Part shown: one piece after another, positions 1 through 9,353 of the stretch
How positions within the stretch are numbered: the first letter of the stretch is position 1
Layout: each line of letters starts with the position of its first letter
Origin: Planctomycetota bacterium
Lineage (GTDB): Bacteria; Planctomycetota; B15-G4; SIAN01
Direction of reading: 5' to 3'
DNA length: 64,000 bases
NCBI GenBank assembly: GCA_009691715.1
Contig: SIAN01000011.1
Span: forward strand, 1 to 64,000
Notes under the pieces: generated by a model
What the model was told of the DNA's origin: nothing
The model's input: only the letters and a program-made list of their open reading frames with translations
Database searches by the model: none
Program-made: the position numbers and the translations under genes

Positions 1-1158
1 CTCACCACCGATCCCTGCGGCGCGCGGCGCGGCACGCTCGCTCTCTCGCGCGGGACCGTCGAAACGCCCACCTTCATGCCAGTGGGCACCAGCGCGGCGG
101 TGAAGGGCGTGACGCCTGATCAGGTGGCGGCGACCGGGGCGGGGATCATCCTCGGCAACACCTACCACCTCGCGTTGGCGCCGGGCGCCGACAAGATCGC
201 GAAGCTCGGCGGGCTGCACGGCTTCATGGGCTGGAAGGGGCCGATCCTCACCGACAGCGGCGGGTTCCAGGTCTTCTCGCTGCCGAAGACGCAGGTGCGT
301 GAGGAGGGTGTGACGTTCGAGTTCGAGAAGGGTGGCCAGCCGATGGAGCTGTCGCCGGAACGCTCGATGGAGATCCAGGCGCAGCTCGGCTCCGACATCG
401 CGATGGTGTTCGACGAGTGCCTCGAATACCCGTGCGCCGAGGCGCGTGCGGCCGAATCAGTCGAGCGGACGTTTCGCTGGGAGCGGCGCAGCAAGGAGGC
501 GCACGCGAAACTCTTCGCCGAGAAGCGGATCGCTGGCACGACGGGCCAGCAGCTCCTGTTCGGGATCGTCCAGGGTTCGACTTATCCGGCGCTGCGCAAA
601 CGGAGCGCGGAGCAGATCGCCGGCCTTAACTTCGACGGCTACGCGATCGGCGGCGTGAGCGTCGGCGAGGGGCTCGACCTGCTGAAGAAGATCGTCGGCT
701 GGACGGCGCCGTTCCTGCCGAAGGAGCGCGCGCGCTACTTGATGGGCGTCGGGCTGCCGGAGGACCTGTTCGCGTCGGTCGAGCGCGGCATCGACATGTT
801 CGACTGCGTGATCCCGACCCGCTACGGCCGCGGCGGCACGCTCTTCACCGCGCGCGGCAAGCTGCGCATCGAACACCGCAAGTACCGGCGCGATGGCTAC
901 GCGGTCGACACCAGCTGCGACTGCTACACCTGCGCGACCGTGCCGCGCGCCTACCTGCACCATCTCTTCAGCACGCGCGAGCCGCTCGGCGAGACCTTCG
1001 CCACCATCCACAACCTGCGCTTCTATCAGCGCCTGATGCAGGGCATGCGGGACGCGATCGAGCACGACCGCTTCATCGCCTACCGCGATGAGTTCCTCGC
1101 CGGCTATCTCGGCACAGGCGGGCTCGGCAAGAGCGAGGGCGCGGAGGAGTCGACCTAG
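1..1158 (+). CDS. tgt: Queuine tRNA-ribosyltransferase (5' end outside window)
   Basis: Exchanges guanine 34 for a queuine precursor in GUN-anticodon tRNAs. The frame is open from base 1, so the true start lies upstream; 385 residues are visible, close to the whole enzyme. Visible hallmarks are TPTFMPVGTSAAVKG near the N-terminus, the DSGGFQVFSL active-site loop, GVGLPEDL followed by MFDCVIPTR carrying the nucleophile aspartate, and the zinc site CDCYTC with a downstream HH. The stop overlaps the stop region of a small convergent gene by a few bases. Family assignment is secure from motifs. Confidence 0.96.
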   Translation, partial: LTTDPCGARRGTLALSRGTVETPTFMPVGTSAAVKGVTPDQVAATGAGIILGNTYHLALAPGADKIAKLGGLHGFMGWKGPILTDSGGFQVFSLPKTQVREEGVTFEFEKGGQPMELSPERSMEIQAQLGSDIAMVFDECLEYPCAEARAAESVERTFRWERRSKEAHAKLFAEKRIAGTTGQQLLFGIVQGSTYPALRKRSAEQIAGLNFDGYAIGGVSVGEGLDLLKKIVGWTAPFLPKERARYLMGVGLPEDLFASVERGIDMFDCVIPTRYGRGGTLFTARGKLRIEHRKYRRDGYAVDTSCDCYTCATVPRAYLHHLFSTREPLGETFATIHNLRFYQRLMQGMRDAIEHDRFIAYRDEFLAGYLGTGGLGKSEGAEEST

Positions 1159-1259
1159 CGGTAGCCGCGGAAGTGGGCCTTGGCGCGCTTCTGGCGTTGC
1201 GGGTTGCAGGCGCGCTTGCCGTGATTCGCCTTCTTCAGTTTCCGACGCGGCTTCGACAT
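1155..1259 (-). CDS. 34-residue highly basic protein, ribosomal-protein-like
   Basis: A short reading frame tail-to-tail with tgt, overlapping it by 4 bases. The product starts MSKPRRKLKKANHGKRAC and ends HFRGYR; about 15 of 34 residues are Lys or Arg. A GGAG Shine-Dalgarno sits 7 bases before the ATG, which is the main reason to believe it. Its size and composition resemble the small basic accessory ribosomal proteins (bTHX or AURKAIP1/COX24-like classes), but I do not match it to one of them. Function not assigned; RNA binding is inference from charge only. Confidence 0.62.
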   Translation of the reverse strand: MSKPRRKLKKANHGKRACNPQRQKRAKAHFRGYR

Positions 1260-1340
1260 CGCAGTGCTCCTTGTCGCTTTGGGGCGGGAGACAGTAGCGA
1301 GTCGCCGCGGTTCGCGCAGCGGTGATCTGGCAGCTGGCGG

Positions 1341-1931
1341 TCAGCGGGTGGTCGCGGCCCCGCTGCCGAAGCGGGCTCCGCCGGCGGCCGCAAGCTCGGC
1401 GACCAGTTCGCCCAGCAGTTCGTGGAGCCGGTCGCATTCGCCGCCGACGATGTCGAGGTAGTGCCGCCGCGTCCGCTCCCGCTCGGCGGCCACCATTCGG
1501 AGCAGCTCGCTACCGCCCATCGCCGGCGCCGGAGCGGCAAGGTCGCGCACCTGCGCCACCATCTGCCGCAGCGCCCGTTCCGCCTCCTCGAGCGCCGACA
1601 GATCGAAGATCAACCGCGCCGTCCCGTTGACCCGCCCCGCCATGTCGCACAGGGGCAGCATCGTCTGCAGGCAGCGCAGCACGACTTGATCGCGCCTCAC
1701 GTACTTGACGACCGTGTCGCGGACGGTCGCACCGCCAGCGACCTCGGCCAGGTTCTGGGCGTCGACCGCCTGGTGCTTCTCGTGCAACAAGTCCGCGAGC
1801 GGCCGGTCGAGGATTTCGCGCTCCTTCCAACCGAAAAGCGCCTGCGCGCCACGGCTCCAGCCCAGGACCCGCCCGTCGAGCGAGGTGGTGACCAGGGCGT
1901 CCTGCGGTCGCAAGGCGACACTCTCGGCCAT
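1341..1931 (-). CDS. PAS-domain signalling protein
   Basis: 196 residues. A single PAS domain occupies roughly residues 5-120 (LVTTSLDGRVLGWSRGA, LFGWKEREILDRPLADLL, followed by a PAC-like stretch), then a helical region to the C-terminus rich in Ala, Glu and Arg. There is no transmembrane segment and no histidine-kinase, GGDEF or other output domain. The ATG at 1931 was chosen because AGGAG lies 10 bases upstream; an in-frame ATG at 1973 has no such site. It may pass a redox or ligand signal to a partner encoded elsewhere. Confidence 0.78.
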   Translation of the reverse strand: MAESVALRPQDALVTTSLDGRVLGWSRGAQALFGWKEREILDRPLADLLHEKHQAVDAQNLAEVAGGATVRDTVVKYVRRDQVVLRCLQTMLPLCDMAGRVNGTARLIFDLSALEEAERALRQMVAQVRDLAAPAPAMGGSELLRMVAAERERTRRHYLDIVGGECDRLHELLGELVAELAAAGGARFGSGAATTR

Positions 1932-2030
1932 CGGCTGATTGCTCCTGCGTCCGTAGTTCGGCCAGCCACCCAACGCGGCTCAAGGCGGATCGCCGCCCGC
2001 TACTGTCGTTCGCCTCGGAGAGTGCTCTCG

Positions 2031-3167
2031 ATGACCTTGGTCCCACTGCTCTGCGCGCTGCTCGTGCCGTGGCCCGGCGCGACCGGCACGCGCCACCACG
2101 ACACCGATTCCTACGCCCACCTCGTCGTCGGGGGCGAGCGGGTAAAGCTCGCGCTGGAACTCGACACCGACAGCTTGATGGCCGAGGTCGAGGCGTTGCC
2201 GCCGCAAGGCGAGGACTGGGAGGCGGTCGACCTCGAACCGATCCTCGCGCGCGCCGCGGAGTGGGTCGACGAGCATTGGCAACTCACGCTCGACGGCACT
2301 CGGGTCGAGATCGAGCCGCGCGGCTTCGAGCTGCTGAAGGCGTTCGATCCGCTGGTGCAGTCGGAACGAAACGTCTCGGTCGCGCTGCGTTTCGAGTTTA
2401 CGGCGCCGCACCACGACGCCGCCGCCACCCTGCAGCAGACGCTGTTCGAGGGCCGCGAGATCGGCCACCGCCACACGCTATTGCTCGAGCGGAGCCGCGG
2501 AGATGCGGGGCGCAAACTGGCGGCGGAGCCGCAATTGAACGAAGAGTGGCGGGTCGGTCGCGGCAGCGCGTTCCATTTCACCTTGCATGACACCGCACCG
2601 GGAGCGGGGATGCGCCGGGCTCTACGGGCCGCGATCCGCGGATCGACCACGATCGGCACGTCGCCGTGGCTCGCGCTCTTCGTTCTGGCGCTGGCGCTCG
2701 CGCCGCTGCCGGGCCGGACGCGGGCGGCGTCGGTGGCAGCGATGGCGGGCGTCGCCGCGTTGGCGTTCGTGGCGGCACGTGCCGATTGGATCGCGCCGGC
2801 GGGATGGGCCGCCACGGCAGCGGCTGCGCTGGCCGTCGGCTACGTCGCCGCCGAGAACGGCTTCGCGCGCGAGCTGAAGTTGCGCGTCGCCACCGCCGCG
2901 CTGTTCGGAGTCGTCCACGGCATGGCGGTGGCGCCGCTCGCCGGTCGAACCACCCGCGCTGCCGGCTTCAGTGCAGCGGATGCCGCGTTCTTCGCTGGTG
3001 CCTGCGTCGTGGGCGTGCTGGCCGGCGGCGCGATCGGCGCGGCGCTGTCGCGGTTGCTGCGTGAGCGACCTGCGGCGCAGCGCCTGCTGCCGCTCTTGCT
3101 GATCGTGGCGAGCGTGCTCGGCACGATCGCGGCGGTACACGGCCGATCAGCGGCCGATCACTGGTAG
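2031..3167 (+). CDS. HupE/UreJ-like membrane protein with extracytoplasmic N-domain
   Basis: 378 residues. A signal peptide (MTLVPLLCALLVPW) is followed by an extracytoplasmic domain of about 180 residues and then about five hydrophobic segments (residues 205-375). The motif AAEN in one helix and FGVVHG in the next match the HupE/UreJ_2 family, in which such helices are linked to nickel or metal movement. The family's usual FLLALLL and HSLTL helices look eroded here, so transport function is doubtful. The stop overlaps the end of the convergent sulfatase-fold gene by 10 bases. No metal-enzyme gene is nearby. Confidence 0.6.
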   Translation: MTLVPLLCALLVPWPGATGTRHHDTDSYAHLVVGGERVKLALELDTDSLMAEVEALPPQGEDWEAVDLEPILARAAEWVDEHWQLTLDGTRVEIEPRGFELLKAFDPLVQSERNVSVALRFEFTAPHHDAAATLQQTLFEGREIGHRHTLLLERSRGDAGRKLAAEPQLNEEWRVGRGSAFHFTLHDTAPGAGMRRALRAAIRGSTTIGTSPWLALFVLALALAPLPGRTRAASVAAMAGVAALAFVAARADWIAPAGWAATAAAALAVGYVAAENGFARELKLRVATAALFGVVHGMAVAPLAGRTTRAAGFSAADAAFFAGACVVGVLAGGAIGAALSRLLRERPAAQRLLPLLLIVASVLGTIAAVHGRSAADHW

Positions 3168-4532
3168 CCGAGCTTGCGCAGTTGGGCGGCCATCTCGGGG
3201 CTGACGGCACCGCCCGAGGTCGCTTCGGCGGTCGCGCGCACCCACGACTCGAATGCCGATTCGAGCGCGCGCACGACGTCGGCGTGCGCAACCGAGACAT
3301 CGCTCGTTTCGGCCGGGTCGGCCGCGAGATCGAACAGCGCTCGCGCGCCGCCCTCGCGCAGGATCAGCTTGAAGCGGCCGGAACGCACGACCGCGGCCTC
3401 GCTGTCGCCGCTCGCCTTGCCTTCGAATCGCGTCGGCAGCGTGGCGATGCCGTGGCGGCTCCATTCGAGCGCCGCGAGGTCGTCGGCCTCGAACAGCGGC
3501 GATAGGTCGCGCCCTTCGAGCTCGCCGGGAATCGTCTCGCCGAGCTGCGCAAACAGCGTCGGCACCACGTCGAGATGGAGCGCGAGCTGCGGCACGACGC
3601 GGCCGGCCGGGATGCCGGGCCCGCGCCAGAGCATCGGCACGTGCAGCGTCGTCTCGGCGATGACCGGCGCATGGAAGCCGAGCGTGCGCCCTTCGAGGCT
3701 CTCGCCATGGTCGGCAACGACGATCACGAGGGCGTTGTCCCAGGCTCCGGCGCGCTCGAACGCGGCGCGCAGCTCGCCGACGCGAGCATCGGTGAAGGCG
3801 ACCGCCGCGTCGTAGCGATCGGAGTACCACGCGGCGAAGTCGGGCGGCACCGCGACCTCGCCGCTCCGCAACTTCTCCATGGAGAAGAAGTCATCCTTCA
3901 AGGGGCCGTCGTAGCGATGCGTCACGCGCGTGGCGAACGCTTCCGGCAGGTCGTGCGGTCCGTGCGGGATGAAGAGGTGGACCCAGGTGAACCGGCGCCG
4001 GCCCGCCGTCGAAGCGAGGCACTGCGCCACGGCGGCGACGATCCGTTCCGCGCGGCGACCCTTGTCGAACGCGATGCCGTCGAAGCCCTGGACCAGGTTG
4101 ATCGCCGAAAAATCGAACGCGTTGAACAGCGCGCCGGTGGCGAAGCCGAGCGAACGCAGCCGTTCGGCGAGCGTCTCGATCGCGTCGGGCGCCTTGGTGA
4201 AATTGCTGGTCACGCCGCAAAGCCGCGGCGACAGCCCCGTGAAGAGCGCTGCGTGCGCCGGCGCCGTGCAGGGCATCGGCGCCATCGCGTGCTCGAAGCG
4301 CGTGCCTTCGCGCGCGATGCGGTCGAGATTCGGCGTCAGGCCGCCAGGATGACCGTAGCAGCCGAGCCGGTCGGCGCGCAGCGTGTCGAGTGTCAGCAGG
4401 ATCACGTCGCGCGGCACGATCGCATCGACGGTGGCGGCGACAGTCGCGACGCCGCTCGATTCGTCGTTCAATTCGTCGCTGCAGCCGCCGAAGATCGCCA
4501 GCAGCGCCGCGAGCGCGCTGCGGCGCGCAGCG

Positions 4533-4546
<14 letters not shown>
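3158..4546 (-). CDS. Sulfatase-fold lipoprotein
   Basis: 462 residues. The N-terminus ends in lipobox FGGC with Cys22, so it is probably a lipoprotein outside the inner membrane. The sulfatase/alkaline-phosphatase fold is shown by DVILLTLDTLRADRLGCYG, the nucleophile loop CTAPAHAALFTG at residues 93-104, and VIVVADHGESL. The C-terminus MAAQLRKLGYQ is typical of the subfamily. Aligned to the canonical C/S-x-P-x-R loop, the nucleophile position is Thr94 and the arginine is His98. It is therefore not an obvious formylglycine sulfatase; a phospho- or sulfo-transfer role is as likely. Its start overlaps the end of the upstream sigma54 activator by 14 bases. Confidence 0.82.
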
Positions 4547-6167
<1,621 letters not shown>

Positions 6168-6343
6168 CGCGCCGGTCCGGCGGTGAGGAAACGATTTCGC
6201 GCCATCGGTACCGGGTCGCCGAAGGTCGCAGGTGCGATCGATCCGATCTTCCGACCAGCCATCGGGGTTGCTCTAATCCCGCCGCCTCGTGAACGAAGCA
6301 AGAACGGCCTCGGCCACCAGCGGTCGGGGCGATGATGATACGC

Positions 6344-6370
6344 CAGCTTCCTCCCTGCAGCTTCCTCCCT
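6344..6370. repeat. Tandem 13-base direct repeat upstream of ferredoxin
   Basis: CAGCTTCCTCCCT occurs twice with one base between, in the 226-base gap between the divergent sigma54 activator and the polyferredoxin, 24 bases before the ferredoxin start. No clear sigma54 promoter (TGGCAC-N5-TTGC) was found in this gap. Role unknown. Confidence 0.5.
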
Positions 6371-6393
6371 ACAACCGAGCCCGCCGCCACCTC

Positions 6394-6888
6394 ATGCCGC
6401 ACTTCATCCTCGACACCTGCGTCGGCTGCACGCTCTGCGCGAAAAACTGCCCGACGGGCGCGATCTACGGCGAGACCAAGAAGCTCTTCGTCATCCAGCC
6501 CGAGCTCTGCATCGATTGCTCGATCTGCGCCAACGTCTGCCCGGTCATGTGCATCACCGACCAGCTCGGCAACTTCCCGCCGAAGCTGAAGGTGCCGGAG
6601 AAGCCGAAGGCGGTCATCCTCGAAGAAGGCTGCACCGGCTGCGAAGCGTGCATGCAGGTCTGTCCGGTCGACGCGATCTACAAGCCGACCGCGGAAGACG
6701 ACCCGAACCTGATCGACCAGACCTTCGGCATCTTCAGCCTCTGCCGCGTCGATCCGGTCAAGTGCATCGGCTGCGAGCTCTGCTACAAGGTCTGCCCCTG
6801 GGACACGATCGAGATGGCCGAGTCCGAGAAGGCGACCACCACCGCCTACAAAGAAGGCGGCTACGTCTCGCGCCAGGTCACGAGCTGA
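6394..6888 (+). CDS. Polyferredoxin with four 4Fe-4S motifs
   Basis: 164 residues with four cysteine motifs in order: CVGCTLCAKNCP, CIDCSICANVCP, CTGCEACMQVCP and CIGCELCYKVCP. These should bind four [4Fe-4S] clusters, making a soluble multi-cluster electron carrier. The first two pairs resemble the NADH:quinone oxidoreductase or RnfB type of di-cluster module. The ATG at 6394 begins MPHFILDT directly before the first cluster; no strong Shine-Dalgarno is visible, and an upstream start at 6289 would add an unlikely 35-residue leader. The gene is monocistronic and divergent from a sigma54 activator, which may control it. Confidence 0.88.
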   Translation: MPHFILDTCVGCTLCAKNCPTGAIYGETKKLFVIQPELCIDCSICANVCPVMCITDQLGNFPPKLKVPEKPKAVILEEGCTGCEACMQVCPVDAIYKPTAEDDPNLIDQTFGIFSLCRVDPVKCIGCELCYKVCPWDTIEMAESEKATTTAYKEGGYVSRQVTS

Positions 6889-6935
6889 CCCAGCCCAGCT
6901 GACTCACGTCACGAGCTGACTCAGTCCTGTCTGAG

Positions 6936-8165
6936 TCAGTCCGGTTCGAGCTCGGTCGCCAGCAGATCGTCCATCGTTTCGCGGCGGCGCACCAATCGCG
7001 CTCGACCGCCGTCGATCAGCACTTCCGGCGCGCGCGGGCGCGAGTTGTACTGGCTCGACATCGAGGTTCCGTAGGCGCCGGCCACTCCGATCAGCAGCAG
7101 GTCGCCAGCGCGCGGACACGGCAGCACGCGCTCCTTGGCGAGGAAGTCGCCGCTCTCGCAGATCGGGCCGACCACGTCGACCGTGGCGGTCGGTCGCGAC
7201 TCGCCCGCCGGCAGCAGGAGCTCGACCGGATGCCACGCGCCGTAGAGCGCAGGACGCAACAGATCGTTCATCGCGGCGTCGACGATCGCGAAGGTCTTCT
7301 CCGGTGTCTCCTTCACCGCCAGCACCCGGCAGAGCAGCGAGCCGGCCTCGGCCACCAGCCAGCGCCCCGGTTCGAGCAGGAGGCGCACGCGCAGCGGTTC
7401 GAGCAGCGGGCGCACGGCGGCGGCGATCGCGGCGATCAGCGGCGCGGGCGAATCGTAGGCGACCGCGAAGCCTCCGCCGAAGTTGAGCAGCTCGACCGCG
7501 AAGCCGGCGAAACGCGCGGCCCGAACGTGGTCGGCGACGATGACGGCAGCAGCGGCGAAGCAGCCGGGATCGCCGATCTGCGAGCCGATGTGGACGTGGA
7601 AGCCGCGGAAGTCGAGCGCGCGATTTCCGGCCGTCTGGCGCAGCGCCGCCAGCGCCTCCTCGAACGGCAAACCGAACTTGTTGCGCTTGGTGCCAGTCGT
7701 GACGTACTCGTGGGTACCGGCCTCGACATCGGGATTGAGGCGCAGCGCAAATCGGGCGACCACGCCTCGCGCCGCGGCGAGCGCGCCGAGCCGGTCGAGC
7801 TCCTCGCTCGACTCCACGTCGAACAGCCCGATCTTCAGATCGAGCCCGGCCGCGAGCTCCGCATCGCTCTTGCCGACGCCGGCGAAGACGATGCGGCCCG
7901 GGTCGACTCCGATCCGGCGGCAGCGTTCGAGCTCGCCGCCCGAGACCACATCGAAGCCGGCCCCCTCCGCGGCCAGCAGCCGCAGCAATGCGAGGCTCGA
8001 GTTGGCCTTCACCGAGTAGTGCACTTCGTCGAGCAGGCCGGCGAAGGCGCCTCGCAGTTCACGCAGGCGCGCGCGCACCGCGTCGCCGTCCGTCACCCAC
8101 AGCGGCGTGCCGTGCTGCGCAGCCAGCGCCACGAAGGGCGGCCGGCCGGCCGGCGCCGCGCTCAC
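6936..8165 (-). CDS. lysA: Diaminopimelate decarboxylase
   Basis: Last step of lysine synthesis: PLP-dependent decarboxylation of meso-diaminopimelate. 409 residues from a GTG at 8165 that overlaps the sigma-factor stop (GTGA). This start was preferred over an ATG at 8222 because it gives the usual family length and translational coupling. HYSVKANSS carries the PLP lysine Lys53; FHVHIGSQI, CESGDFLAK and YNSRPR are the expected substrate and PLP contacts. It is the third gene of a MerR > sigma > lysA operon, an unusual placement for a biosynthetic gene. Confidence 0.94.
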   Translation of the reverse strand: MSAAPAGRPPFVALAAQHGTPLWVTDGDAVRARLRELRGAFAGLLDEVHYSVKANSSLALLRLLAAEGAGFDVVSGGELERCRRIGVDPGRIVFAGVGKSDAELAAGLDLKIGLFDVESSEELDRLGALAAARGVVARFALRLNPDVEAGTHEYVTTGTKRNKFGLPFEEALAALRQTAGNRALDFRGFHVHIGSQIGDPGCFAAAAVIVADHVRAARFAGFAVELLNFGGGFAVAYDSPAPLIAAIAAAVRPLLEPLRVRLLLEPGRWLVAEAGSLLCRVLAVKETPEKTFAIVDAAMNDLLRPALYGAWHPVELLLPAGESRPTATVDVVGPICESGDFLAKERVLPCPRAGDLLLIGVAGAYGTSMSSQYNSRPRAPEVLIDGGRARLVRRRETMDDLLATELEPD

Positions 8166-8923
8166 GACTCGGGCGCCAACCGGCGGTGGAGCCGCAGGAT
8201 CAGCCGGCTGTGCAATTGGCAAACACGCGATTCGGAGAGACCGAGGCGCCGCCCGATCTTGCGCATGGTGAGGCCGTCGCCGTAACGCATGCGGATCAGG
8301 TCGCGCTCGATCTTGGAGATCGAGTCGTCGATCAGTCGCAGCAGGTCGTTGCGCTGCGCCTCCTCGTGCGGCTCGCCGAGCGGATCGACCAGGTCGTCGG
8401 AGAGGAGCGAGACCGCGTCATCTTCCCGATCCTGCCCGGTCACGACATCGAGCGACAGGAGGTTGCGCGTCGCGGCGGTCGCCAGGATGCGTTCGACCGC
8501 CTGCGGGGCGAGGGCGACCCGCTGCGCCAGTTCGTGGTGCGTCGGCTCGCGGCCGAGCTCCTGGCGCAGCAGCGACTTCGCGCCGCCGACCGTCCGCGCG
8601 CGTGCGCGTGCATCGCGCGACAGGCGATCGGCGCTGCGCAGCTCGTCGAGCATTGCGCCACGGATGCGGACTTTGCAGAAGGTCTCGAACTTGACGTTGC
8701 GTTGCGGATCGTAGGAGTCGAGCGACTGCAGCAGCCCGAACACGCCGACCGAGATCAGGTCGTCCGGATCGACGCTGCGCGGCACGCGGGCGGCGACTTC
8801 GTCGGCGAGCAGCTCGACGAGCGGCAGGTACGACTCGGCGAGCGCGTTGCGCCAGCGGTTGCGGCGCTTGGCGAGGAACCGGCGCCAGAGGTTTTCGCGC
8901 AGCGATTCGTCGGCGCGGATCAT
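8162..8923 (-). CDS. FliA/WhiG-type sigma factor
   Basis: 253 residues. Sigma regions 2, 3 and 4 are all present: DLISVGVFGLLQSLDSYDP and KFETFCKVRIRGAMLDELRS (region 2), GREPTHHELAQRV (region 3), and MRYGDGLTMRKIGRRLGLSESRVCQLHSR (region 4). This is the sigma28 class that drives flagellar, motility or sporulation genes. The ATG overlaps the MerR stop (ATGA) and its stop overlaps lysA (GTGA). No flagellar gene is in the window, and no anti-sigma FlgM-like gene is adjacent, so its regulon cannot be read from here. Confidence 0.93.
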   Translation of the reverse strand: MIRADESLRENLWRRFLAKRRNRWRNALAESYLPLVELLADEVAARVPRSVDPDDLISVGVFGLLQSLDSYDPQRNVKFETFCKVRIRGAMLDELRSADRLSRDARARARTVGGAKSLLRQELGREPTHHELAQRVALAPQAVERILATAATRNLLSLDVVTGQDREDDAVSLLSDDLVDPLGEPHEEAQRNDLLRLIDDSISKIERDLIRMRYGDGLTMRKIGRRLGLSESRVCQLHSRLILRLHRRLAPES

Positions 8924-9177
8924 CGCTCGGCTCCGCGCTTCACTTCGGCGGCGAGCAGTTCCTTGATCTCGAGCAGCGTCTTGGTTGCGCGCAACTCCTT
9001 GATCCGGTCGAGTCGCGCGAGTGCCAAGTCGTCGTAGAGGCGATGGCCGCTTGGTGTGCGCCTTACCGACTCAATCAGGCCGAGCATCGTGTAGTTGTGC
9101 AGCGTTTGGCGGGAGATGCCGCTGCGCTCGATCAACTCGCCGATCTTGTGGAGCGGTCGTCGCTCGTGCTCGGCCAT
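8920..9177 (-). CDS. Small MerR-type DNA-binding protein
   Basis: 85 residues, essentially only the winged-helix DNA-binding domain: LHKIGELIERSGISRQTLHNYTMLGLI, followed by a RTPSGHRLYDD wing and a short helix. It lacks the dimerisation and ligand domain of full MerR regulators. The ATG at 9177 follows a G-rich Shine-Dalgarno-like run; an upstream frame to 9381 reads through non-coding sequence with palindromes. It is first in the operon with the sigma factor and lysA, so it may control them or itself through the palindromes just upstream. Confidence 0.85.
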   Translation of the reverse strand: MAEHERRPLHKIGELIERSGISRQTLHNYTMLGLIESVRRTPSGHRLYDDLALARLDRIKELRATKTLLEIKELLAAEVKRGAER

Positions 9178-9353
9178 CTGGCCCGCCCCCCGGCAACCGC
9201 CCGGTGACCCCGGGGACTTCCCCGCCGTGGACAGGTGCCCGGCACCTACCACCCCTAGGGTGTTCGCCGCACTGTAGCCCAAAGGGTGGCGTACTTTGCA
9301 CTTTGTATTTTGCATTTTACGAAGTGCTCGGTTTCGACCCTTGCGGAGTGAAG
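9178..9353. promoter_or_regulatory. Intergenic control region with nested palindromes
   Basis: This gap holds the likely promoter of the MerR > sigma > lysA operon. It contains a near-perfect palindrome AGGTGCC-C-GGCACCT at 9233-9247 and an inverted repeat CGGGGA-CT-TCCCCG at 9211-9224. CCCTAGGG lies near 9253-9260. An AT-rich stretch near 9293-9320 stands out from the GC-rich surroundings and is the most likely RNA polymerase entry site. A GAGTGA-AG-TCACTC repeat at 9346-9359 overlaps the stop codon of ggt. The palindromes are candidate operators for the small MerR protein; this is inference. Confidence 0.45.

Noticed and set aside
1422..2030. 200 extra codons upstream of the HupE-like gene in the same frame
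   Set aside because: They read through the antisense of the PAS gene; the ATG at 2031 begins a signal peptide and fits better.
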